In this document: in pieces, positions 36,401 to 43,590 of the stretch
How the letters are laid out: each line of letters starts with the position of its first letter
How positions within the stretch are numbered: position 1 is the first letter of the stretch
NCBI GenBank assembly: GCA_002690915.1
Contig: NZGF01000037.1
Location: 56,383-120,382 of the forward strand
DNA length: 64,000 bases
Reading direction: 5' to 3'
Source of the DNA: Crocinitomicaceae bacterium
GTDB lineage: Bacteria > Bacteroidota > Bacteroidia > Flavobacteriales_D > Sanyastnellaceae
The notes under the pieces: generated by a model
Database searches by the model: none
Seen by the model: the letters and a program-made list of their open reading frames with translations, nothing else
What the model was told of the DNA's origin: nothing
Position numbers and translations under genes: made by a program

Positions 36401-37356
36401 TTGTTCTCATCCATCGGTGGATTCGCTGCGCTTCTTATCACAATAACCGCAAACGTTGAATACCCAATTAAAACCAGCGTCATGCCTAGGACAAAGGTAT
36501 TGGCCGCCCACCAGCCCTTCTTATGAGTCCACCAGATGGCAGTTGTCAAAAAGGCAACCAATAGCAGTGCATAAGCTAAGACACCAGAATTGAATCCGAA
36601 GCCCATCTCATTGACAAAGAACAACTCAAATTTCGCGGCAAGATTGACCACACCCTTAATCATACCCTCTTGCACAAAAACCAATAACGCCACTGCAACC
36701 ATCGTGGTAATGGCGAGGCCCTTCCAAGAAAATTCGTACTTCTTGAAGTAATAAACCAAAGCAATAGCCGGGATAGCCAGAAGATTGAGCAAGTGAACCC
36801 CAATGGACAGGCCCATCAAGTAGGCAATTACCAAAATCCAGCGCAGGTGTCCAGGTTCATCGGCAACGTTTTCCCACTTTAAAATAGCCCAGAAAACAAG
36901 CGCAGTAAACAATGAAGACAAGGCGTACACTTCGCCCTCTACAGCAGAAAACCAAAAACTGTCACTGAACGTATAAGCCAGTGCACCCACGACCCCTGCC
37001 CCCATAACGGCCCAGCGCTCTGCGTTCGACCCTTCATTGGAAGGAATGACCATCTTCTTGGCCATGTGCGTAATGCTCCAAAACAAGAATAAAATGGTGA
37101 ATGAACTGCTAAGTGCAGACAGGGAATTTGCGAATACTGCTGCCGTCTCTGGCGTAGCAAAAATCATCAAAAAGCGCGCAAGCAACATGAAAAATGGAGC
37201 CCCGGGAGGGTGACCTACTTCTAATTTGTACGCCGATGCTATGAATTCTCCGCAGTCCCAAAAGCTAGCGGTAGGTTCGATGGTTGAGAGGTAAACGATG
37301 GTCGCAATCAACCACACACCCCAACCGGTCCATTTGTTCAGTTTTTGATAAGTCAT
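33472..37356 (-). CDS. DUF2723 membrane protein (glycosyltransferase family 117 type)
   Basis: A 1294-residue membrane protein starting [52 protein letters not shown]. The acidic 'DCGEFI..' and 'HPPGAP' motifs in the first loop are typical of GT-C type O-mannosyltransferase-like DUF2723 proteins. About 12-14 helices lie in residues 10-300 and 680-860. The region about 300-680 is a long soluble insert with a charged coiled-coil stretch, and the C-terminal ~430 residues are soluble ([24 protein letters not shown]). It probably glycosylates exported proteins; the sugar and target are unknown. A GTG at 37362 is an alternative start. It heads the coupled run to purN and rnhA. Confidence 0.85.
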   Translation of the reverse strand: [1294 protein letters not shown]

Positions 37357-37477
37357 ATGCACTGCGGCGAAAGGTGAGAACTCGCCAAAGCGAAGTTAAG
37401 CAAGGACTCTTCAAAGAACACGACGTATTTGGGCGCGAAACTCCTAACTTTTCCAACGTATTTGTGTACGATTCTAG

Positions 37478-39469
37478 CTACCGCACGATTAGGATTTTAA
37501 ACGGGACATAAAGATGCTCCTGGCCGCTCCAGCGTGCACTGTACAGACCCACAGGCCAGCTTGAAACATCCAAACGGCCAGCGCCTTGGAATACCCGTTC
37601 CATATGCACTTGCCGACCTCTAGCATCGAACACCTGAAGCTCACCAGAGACCCAATCCATCGGGAGTTGCCAACGGATTTCTGTGTGTGCGGGGTTCGGC
37701 CATGAGTGGATTTTCTCTTGCTCCAAAGCAACCGCGGAAACGGCATTGTTGCAATCTGGAAGCAGCCCAAATCCTGGCTCATTAAACGGGTCGAACCAAT
37801 CGAACAAAACCGCCGAATCCCCGCCCTCGATGAGCACCGAAATCAGCAACAATTCGACAGTAACATTAGTGGCTTCCCAGCCCCAGAACACATCAAAACA
37901 AGCTGGCGGAACGCAAATGGTCAGTGTGTCAGAGATCTCGCCGTCAGCCGACCAAGTTTCCTCAAACGACCACCCAGCAATTTCCCATCCGTCAATGAAC
38001 GCTTCCAAGCCAAGTTCAAACGACCAGTCAACCTCTGCAGTCCATGACCCGTCCAGCAACAATTGAACCTCCTCACAGGCCATTCCCTGCGATTCCACTT
38101 GAATGCACATTTCGCCACTCGGGCAGTCTTGCCAACTGCTGTAATCAAAGCACATGTCCATGGTCATGGGTTCTTCAAGGTCCCACGTCCAAGCGAATGG
38201 ATTTTCACTCCCTACATAGCCCCCGTTGGTCCACCAGTTTAATTCTCCGTCAAAAAGCTCCCCATTCGGGGCATACACCGAAAACAGGTAAATGCCCGCG
38301 GACAGCTCCACATAGTCCACGTTCAACTCGCACTCTTCCATCGGCGGACAATCCGAACAAATTTCGACCTCCGCGAAAACTCCCTCTGGACAATCTGGGG
38401 TTTCGTAGCCCACACCAAACACATGGCACCCCTCTTCCTCAAAAGTGAAGACGATCTCCGGCACGATGTAATCATAAAACTCACCGTCCAGCATCCAAAT
38501 CAGGGTTGCCCCTTCCGGCTGACCAACCGCTTGAAGTGCAAACTGATTGCACTCCACTTCGTTCCACACCAGGTCCAAGGCGCAATCGCCCTCCAAGTTG
38601 GAGTAGCACGCCTCCATGCCGTCCGGGCAGGCCTCCGTGTACACGTCTACGCACACCGACCAATTGGGGTTGAAATCAAACCCTGCCTCAAAACTCGTGC
38701 TATTCGCCCCTTCGATGGGCTGGCCGTCGATGTACCACTGGATCTCGTTGTTGGCCAATTCATCAGGGATGCTGAAGGTGTAGAACATGCCGTCTTCTGT
38801 GCTGACCTCCATTTCGAGGACGCATTCGGCTTCGCCGCAGCCGCTCACCTCGATGACGGTCTGCAATTCCACGCCCATGGGACAGTCGTAGGACGTGAAA
38901 AACGCATTCACCTCGAATGTTCCCGCGGTTTCAAACTCGTATTCGATGAAATGGCCGCCCCAGATCGGTTCCGACCCGTCGCCGAAGTTCCACATCACCT
39001 CCTCGCCTTCTTGGAAACTGCCAATCTCGAAAGCCCACGTGCACCCTTCTCCTTCTGCGTAATCAATGGCCTCGGGGCAATTGTACTGCCACCCTTGCTC
39101 GATGCAAAATGCCGCATCCCAAAAGCCTTCTTGGTCTGCCGGTGTAAGCTCCAAAATTTGAACAAAATCCGACTGGAACAACTCCAGCCCAACGTTTTCT
39201 GAACTGACCTCATCGCCGCTGATGGCAATGCTGTAACAACCTGCAGCGAGGCAAAACTCCGCCGTCATCCCGGCAGACGTCACCTCCCATACACCTTCCG
39301 TCTGTACCGCACCATCGGCGTTAGAGATGACGAAGTTTATGGCAATTGCATTGCCTTCACCCGATTGGTTTAACACCCAAAATTGGAAGGGAGCGCATTC
39401 TTGCGCCCAAGCAGTCAAGGAGGCGAGCAGCCCGGCGGCTGCCATTCCAACGCGGAAGAAATTTGTCAT
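37478..39469 (-). CDS. Secreted PKD-type protein with T9SS type A sorting domain
   Basis: A 663-residue, acidic, Trp/Cys-rich protein with a signal peptide (MTNFFRVGMAAAGLLASLTAWAQ). WNFGDGSEPIWGGHFIEYEFETAGTFEVNAFF (about 155-190) is a PKD-like domain; several similar beta modules with paired cysteines follow. The C-terminus (IHSWPNPAHTEIRWQLP... GLYSARWSGQEHLYVPFKILIVR) is a type A sorting domain. It is therefore predicted to be exported by T9SS to the cell surface. No enzymatic motif is visible; adhesion or structure is a guess. Confidence 0.78.
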   Translation of the reverse strand: MTNFFRVGMAAAGLLASLTAWAQECAPFQFWVLNQSGEGNAIAINFVISNADGAVQTEGVWEVTSAGMTAEFCLAAGCYSIAISGDEVSSENVGLELFQSDFVQILELTPADQEGFWDAAFCIEQGWQYNCPEAIDYAEGEGCTWAFEIGSFQEGEEVMWNFGDGSEPIWGGHFIEYEFETAGTFEVNAFFTSYDCPMGVELQTVIEVSGCGEAECVLEMEVSTEDGMFYTFSIPDELANNEIQWYIDGQPIEGANSTSFEAGFDFNPNWSVCVDVYTEACPDGMEACYSNLEGDCALDLVWNEVECNQFALQAVGQPEGATLIWMLDGEFYDYIVPEIVFTFEEEGCHVFGVGYETPDCPEGVFAEVEICSDCPPMEECELNVDYVELSAGIYLFSVYAPNGELFDGELNWWTNGGYVGSENPFAWTWDLEEPMTMDMCFDYSSWQDCPSGEMCIQVESQGMACEEVQLLLDGSWTAEVDWSFELGLEAFIDGWEIAGWSFEETWSADGEISDTLTICVPPACFDVFWGWEATNVTVELLLISVLIEGGDSAVLFDWFDPFNEPGFGLLPDCNNAVSAVALEQEKIHSWPNPAHTEIRWQLPMDWVSGELQVFDARGRQVHMERVFQGAGRLDVSSWPVGLYSARWSGQEHLYVPFKILIVR

Positions 39470-39542
39470 TGAAATGGTGTTTGATTCGAGGGGAAAACGC
39501 CCAAACCGGGTCGTTGGTTGCTCATGCTCTGAATCCCGCCAC

Positions 39543-40073
39543 TCAATCCATAAAACGCGGGTCGGCAGCCATGACCTCTCCAGAAACTGGACACGTCCTC
39601 AACGCCTCGCTGGAATAGAATTTCTTGAAGACAGGAAGAAAGTCTTTTTCAATGTTCTCGAGATGGAAGTATTCCTCATACAACAAGGCGTTCTCTTTGT
39701 CTGAAAACCAGAGCAGTCCATCCTTATGTCCTTCTTGCCTCTTGCGTTCGATAACAAGGCCAATAGAACCCTCAGATCGAACCGGTGAGTGGGGGATTTT
39801 CGCAGGTAACAAAAACATTTCACCCTCCTTTACCGGTATATCGACCACTTTCCCATCCTGTTGGGTTTTAACCAGGATATCGCCCTCAATCTGAAAGAAC
39901 AACTCCTCGGTCTCGTTGTAGTGGTAATCCTTGCGGGCGTTGGGGCCGGCCACAATCATCACGATGTAGTCCCCGCTTTCCACGTAGAGGTTTTTGTTGC
40001 CCACTGGAGGCTTGAGCAATTCGCGGTTTTCTTCGATCCACGCCGCGAGGTTAAAGGGTTTCGCAATTGGCAT
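39543..40073 (-). CDS. 3-Hydroxyanthranilate 3,4-dioxygenase
   Basis: Opens the ring of 3-hydroxyanthranilate to give the precursor of quinolinate (NAD synthesis from tryptophan). The 176-residue cupin has the iron ligands His-51, Glu-57 (HYNETEE) and His-95 (KIPHSP), plus the substrate-binding Arg-47 and Arg-99, at positions equal to those known for the bacterial enzyme. The C-terminal rubredoxin-like site of some bacterial forms is missing: only one of its four cysteines (Cys-161) is present. It lies at the end of a same-strand run (GH3, udk, ArsC/Spx, EamA) but has its own -7-like box. Kynureninase is 12 kb away. Confidence 0.92.
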   Translation of the reverse strand: MPIAKPFNLAAWIEENRELLKPPVGNKNLYVESGDYIVMIVAGPNARKDYHYNETEELFFQIEGDILVKTQQDGKVVDIPVKEGEMFLLPAKIPHSPVRSEGSIGLVIERKRQEGHKDGLLWFSDKENALLYEEYFHLENIEKDFLPVFKKFYSSEALRTCPVSGEVMAADPRFMD

Positions 40074-40077
40074 ACGG

Positions 40078-40085
40078 TGAATTTA
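40078..40085 (-). promoter_or_regulatory. -7-like box for 3-hydroxyanthranilate dioxygenase
   Basis: TAAATTCA on the minus strand, exactly 4 nt before the ATG at 40073. Confidence 0.3.
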
Positions 40086-40113
40086 CGAATTCTTGAGTCG
40101 AGTTCACACCCCG

Positions 40114-41034
40114 CTAGTTATGCGCCCGGTTCGGCAAACTGACCAGGGCAACGCCCGTAAAAATCGCCACCGCGCACAGGGCGGTCCATCCACTCAAATC
40201 GGCCGTATAGTCCGCGCCGCCGCGCTGGCTGACCCACCACGATAGCCCCGTCGCGAGCAACGGCTGCAGGTAGATGTAAATGCTGACCACCGTCGGCTGC
40301 ACGTGACGCAAGGCGAAGATGTTGAGCAAGTAGGCCATAAAGGTGGTGCCAATCACCACGTAAGCGACGCCTTGCCAGTGCGAAGGCTCAAAAGCCGGCC
40401 AATCAATGGCCGCGACCTGTCGCCAGCCAATGGGCAACACAAAAAGCGCCCCAAAAACGAATACCCACGCAATCACGGTAAGCGGCTTGTACCTCGCCAT
40501 GAGCGGCTTCACCAGTACCAAGTAGAAACCGTAGCTGGTCGCATTCAGCAGGATCATCAAGTCGCCTTGCCACGAGGCATGAAGGCTCTCTTGCTGCGAA
40601 CTCAGGATGAGCAGGGCCACGGCACCGCCGCCGCCGATGAAAATGCCCAAGAGTTTGCGGCTGGTGATGGAAGTTCCCAGTAATGCCGCCGAAATGACCA
40701 ACACCAACACCGGATTGATGGTCATGATGATGGAAGCATTGACCGGGCTGGTCGCATTCAACCCATTGAAAAACAGCAGCTGATTGGCCGCCACCCCGGT
40801 GGCACCACAGGCGAGCAGACGCAAGAAATCGCTGCGTTCGATGGACTCCCAAGTACCGCGGGCGCGCATCGCCGCACGCACCAACCAAAAGAGTCCCCCG
40901 CCGCCGATGACGCGCAACACAATGAACCCACTCGGGCCCACCAAATCGGGCATCAGGTCTTTGGCCACCAAATAATTGCACCCGTAGATGACCGCCACAA
41001 CGAGCAAAGCAAGATGCGCGAGAAGCCGCTCCAT
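40114..41034 (-). CDS. EamA/DMT-family transporter
   Basis: A 306-residue inner membrane protein with ten predicted helices arranged as two EamA repeats (about 5-135 and 150-300). Typical family text includes GCNYLVAKDLMPDLVG, FFNGLNATSPVNASIIMTINPVLVLVISAALL and YVVIGTTFMAYLLNIFALRHVQPTVVSIYIYLQPLLA. The family exports metabolites and amino acids; the substrate is not predictable here. It begins 3 nt after the ArsC/Spx-like gene. Confidence 0.85.
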   Translation of the reverse strand: MERLLAHLALLVVAVIYGCNYLVAKDLMPDLVGPSGFIVLRVIGGGGLFWLVRAAMRARGTWESIERSDFLRLLACGATGVAANQLLFFNGLNATSPVNASIIMTINPVLVLVISAALLGTSITSRKLLGIFIGGGGAVALLILSSQQESLHASWQGDLMILLNATSYGFYLVLVKPLMARYKPLTVIAWVFVFGALFVLPIGWRQVAAIDWPAFEPSHWQGVAYVVIGTTFMAYLLNIFALRHVQPTVVSIYIYLQPLLATGLSWWVSQRGGADYTADLSGWTALCAVAIFTGVALVSLPNRAHN

Positions 41035-41037
41035 CGC

Positions 41038-41394
41038 TTACCCCTTCAAGGCTGCCCGCGCCGCTTCAACCGAAGCCTTCGCCGAGCCCGCGCATACCTG
41101 ATCGTCAAACAAAAAGACCGGGCGCTTGAGGAAAGTGTATTCGTCGAGGATGAGTCGGCGGTAGTCCTGTTCCGTCAATGCCTTGTCCGCGAGGCCCATG
41201 GAACGGAATTTCATGGCGCGGCGTGAGAAGAGTACCTCGTACGAGCCGGCTAATTCTTTCATTTTATCGAGGTCTTCTGCCGCAATGCCTTCTGCTTTGA
41301 TGTCCACCACGGCGCATCCGTGTTGCTCAGGTTGGAGGTCGTCAAAAATGCGCACGCACGTCTTGCACGTTGGGAGGGTAAATGCCTTTTTCAT
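41038..41394 (-). CDS. ArsC/Spx-family thioredoxin-fold protein
   Basis: A 118-residue protein: MKKAFTLPTCKTCVRIFDDL holds a CKTC redox pair in the position used by Spx/YffB proteins. The rest (FSRRAMKFRSMGLADKALTEQDYRRLILDEYTFLKRPVFLFDD) follows the ArsC/Spx fold. Whether it reduces arsenate or acts in redox control is not decidable. Its neighbours (uridine kinase and EamA transporter, gaps of 10 and 3 nt) give no functional hint. Confidence 0.78.
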   Translation of the reverse strand: MKKAFTLPTCKTCVRIFDDLQPEQHGCAVVDIKAEGIAAEDLDKMKELAGSYEVLFSRRAMKFRSMGLADKALTEQDYRRLILDEYTFLKRPVFLFDDQVCAGSAKASVEAARAALKG

Positions 41395-41404
41395 TTCGAA
41401 TCAA

Positions 41405-42004
41405 TTATTCTTCTTCCATTTTGGCAATGAGCGATTCCAGCCCCGCTTGCCAGTGTTCCGTGTTGTCCACGACCACATCCGCTTTGTCCTTCCACGGTTC
41501 GATGTGGGCGATGTCCGCCGGACGCACGTGGTTGTGCCATTGGTAGCGCACTTCGTCTTCAGTATAACCCCGCTCCACCCCATCACGTTCAATGCGCCGC
41601 TGAAGCCGAACCTCCGCTGGGGCATCGATATAACCGAGCAAGTCGATGCGTTCCTCCATGGCCGGATAAGCCATAGCGAACAGCCCTTCGACAACCAACC
41701 ATTCCGCTGGTGCGATGATGATTTTTTCGGACTGCATAACGTCCCGGTTGTACGTATAGGTATCCAGCGCAATGGGATGGCCCGCGCGCAACGTGTCAAT
41801 GTCGCGCACTAGGTAGACATCGTTAATGACCTGCGGCAGGTCAAAATTGGTCTCCCCATACTCATCGACCGGCAACTCGGATTTGGGGCGGTAGTAATTG
41901 TCCAACGAGAGCACGGCTGCACGTTCGCCAAAGTGCTTCCGCAATCCGTTCAAGATGGTCGACTTCCCCGATCCACTGCCACCGATGAGTGCCAAGATCT
42001 TCAC
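41405..42004 (-). CDS. udk: Uridine kinase
   Basis: Phosphorylates uridine and cytidine in pyrimidine salvage. The 199-residue P-loop kinase has Walker A GGSGSGKST at 8-16, LSLDNYYRP near 33-41, NFDLPQVIN and EWLVVEGLFAM typical of Udk. Its ATG overlaps the GH3 gene stop by 4 bp, so it is translated from the GH3-headed mRNA. Confidence 0.92.
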   Translation of the reverse strand: MKILALIGGSGSGKSTILNGLRKHFGERAAVLSLDNYYRPKSELPVDEYGETNFDLPQVINDVYLVRDIDTLRAGHPIALDTYTYNRDVMQSEKIIIAPAEWLVVEGLFAMAYPAMEERIDLLGYIDAPAEVRLQRRIERDGVERGYTEDEVRYQWHNHVRPADIAHIEPWKDKADVVVDNTEHWQAGLESLIAKMEEE

Positions 42005-43503
42005 GCGTTGTTTGATTTTTCGAGTGCGGTGGCAAAATCACGTCCATTTGCCAGCCGCGGTGGTTTGTTTTGTCCGCCCAATTTACCCAAGGAAGCCATC
42101 GCGCCATTGAACGTTCCGCGCTTGACCTGAGTCAACTCAGCTGGACGAAGGATTCCGCCCGTGATCAAATCTTTGTAATACGTGTTCCGCTCGACCACTC
42201 CGGCATTAACCGCTGCGACAAAGGCCTTCGTGTCTTCCGGAGTTTCCGTGAATTCAACGAACCACTCGTGGTAGGGCAAGCCCTCATCGGGATTCACCTC
42301 CGGCGCGACGTGGAATTCCGCTACTGCAGCGCCGTGCTGTGCCAAGGCGTCCCGCAAGGCACCCTCTACTTCCTCCGCAATCACGTGCTCGCCAAAAGCG
42401 CTTGTAAAATGCTTTATGCGACCCGTGACCACTAGGCGATAAGGATCAACCGATGTGAATTTGACCGTATCGCCAACATCGTAAGCCCACAGTCCTGCGT
42501 TGCTCGTTACGACGAGGGCGTACTGCACGCCCAATTCAACCTGACCTATGGTCAACCGTGTGGGGTTGTCCTTAAAGTACTCGGACGCTGGGATGAATTC
42601 GAAAAAGATTCCTTCGTCAACATTAAGGCGAAGCCCTGTTGACCCCAACTCATCTTGGTATGCGAAGAAGCCCTCTGACGCCGGAAACAACTCCACAGTA
42701 GGAACATCCCTGCCAATCAGGTTGCGGAAACGCTCCCGGTAGGGCTCAAAGGCCACTCCACCGTAAACGAACAACTCCAGGTTAGGGAACACCTCCATGA
42801 CATTCGCCGCGCCCGTGACTTCAAGCAGCCTTTCTAAGTAGTTCTGTACCCAAGACGGAATACCACTGATCAACCGCAGGTCCTCGCCCTTCGTCTCCTC
42901 AACGATGGCATCAATTTTCGCCTCCCAAGGCTCAATACAGTTTGTTTCAAAGGAAGGAAGTCGATTGGCCTGCAGATAGTTGGGAACGTGGTGGGCAACG
43001 ATTCCACTTAAGCGGCCCATGGGCGTCCCGCCTGTAGTTTGTTGAAGCTCAGGAGAACCTTGGAGGAAAATCATCTTGCCGTCCAGAAATTGAGGGCGGC
43101 CCGAGTTGGCGATAAAATGGAGCAAGGCATTCCGAGCAGAATTGAGGTGATTCGGCATGCTGTCCCTCGTAATCGGAATGAACTTAGCACCGCTGGTCGT
43201 TCCGCTGGTTTTACAAAAATAAAGCGGGTCGCCCGACCACAAAACGTTGGATTCCCCTTTCACGGCCCGATCCACCCACGGCTTTAGTTTCTCGTAATCC
43301 CGCACCGGGACAACGGCACAAAATTCTGCATGGCTCATGCCTGCACGCATGCCGTGGTCCCTTCCAAATTGTGTGGATTCACCCCGCGACACCAAGTACT
43401 CAAAAACGCGCTGCTGATGCCTTGTTCCGGAAGCCGCTTTTCGCGTTTCCCTTTTTGCGGTTAGCACCGCAAGCCAATAGCCAATCACAGACTTCAACGA
43501 CAT
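42001..43503 (-). CDS. GH3 family protein (acyl-acid amido synthetase-like)
   Basis: A 500-residue member of the GH3 branch of the ANL adenylating superfamily. It shows the P-loop-like KTSGTTSGAKFIPITRDS (about 110-127), LFPASEGFFAYQ (about 275-286) and the C-terminal LVVTGRIKHFTSAFGEHVIAEEVE. Plant relatives conjugate amino acids to hormones; the bacterial function is unknown. It heads the run GH3-udk-ArsC/Spx-EamA. A -7 box TACCTTCG sits 4 nt before the ATG. Confidence 0.87.
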   Translation of the reverse strand: MSLKSVIGYWLAVLTAKRETRKAASGTRHQQRVFEYLVSRGESTQFGRDHGMRAGMSHAEFCAVVPVRDYEKLKPWVDRAVKGESNVLWSGDPLYFCKTSGTTSGAKFIPITRDSMPNHLNSARNALLHFIANSGRPQFLDGKMIFLQGSPELQQTTGGTPMGRLSGIVAHHVPNYLQANRLPSFETNCIEPWEAKIDAIVEETKGEDLRLISGIPSWVQNYLERLLEVTGAANVMEVFPNLELFVYGGVAFEPYRERFRNLIGRDVPTVELFPASEGFFAYQDELGSTGLRLNVDEGIFFEFIPASEYFKDNPTRLTIGQVELGVQYALVVTSNAGLWAYDVGDTVKFTSVDPYRLVVTGRIKHFTSAFGEHVIAEEVEGALRDALAQHGAAVAEFHVAPEVNPDEGLPYHEWFVEFTETPEDTKAFVAAVNAGVVERNTYYKDLITGGILRPAELTQVKRGTFNGAMASLGKLGGQNKPPRLANGRDFATALEKSNNA

Positions 43504-43507
43504 GGTG

Positions 43508-43515
43508 CGAAGGTA
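43508..43515 (-). promoter_or_regulatory. -7 box for the GH3-udk operon
   Basis: TACCTTCG on the minus strand, one mismatch to TAnnTTTG, exactly 4 nt before the GH3 ATG. Confidence 0.42.
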
Positions 43516-43530
43516 CTTCTGAACCCTGCT

Positions 43531-43564
43531 GAAAAAGAAAAGGGCGGTCCGAAAACCGCCCTTT
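43531..43564 (-). terminator. Intrinsic terminator of the T9SS protein gene at 43591
   Basis: Minus-strand stem AAAGGGCGGT / ACCGCCCTTT (10 bp, perfect) with a 6-nt loop, followed by TTCTTTTTC. It lies 27 nt after the stop of the gene ending at 43591 and upstream of the GH3 promoter. Confidence 0.85.
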
Positions 43565-43590
43565 CCTCAAGGTTGAAAATTTTGATTCGA

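Noticed and set aside
38423..39202. A 259-codon plus-strand frame
   Set aside because: Antisense shadow of the T9SS type A protein at 37478-39469, which has a signal peptide, PKD domain and sorting domain.
40303..40981. Frames on both strands inside the EamA transporter gene
   Set aside because: The 306-residue frame with ten hydrophobic helices explains the region; the others are shadows.
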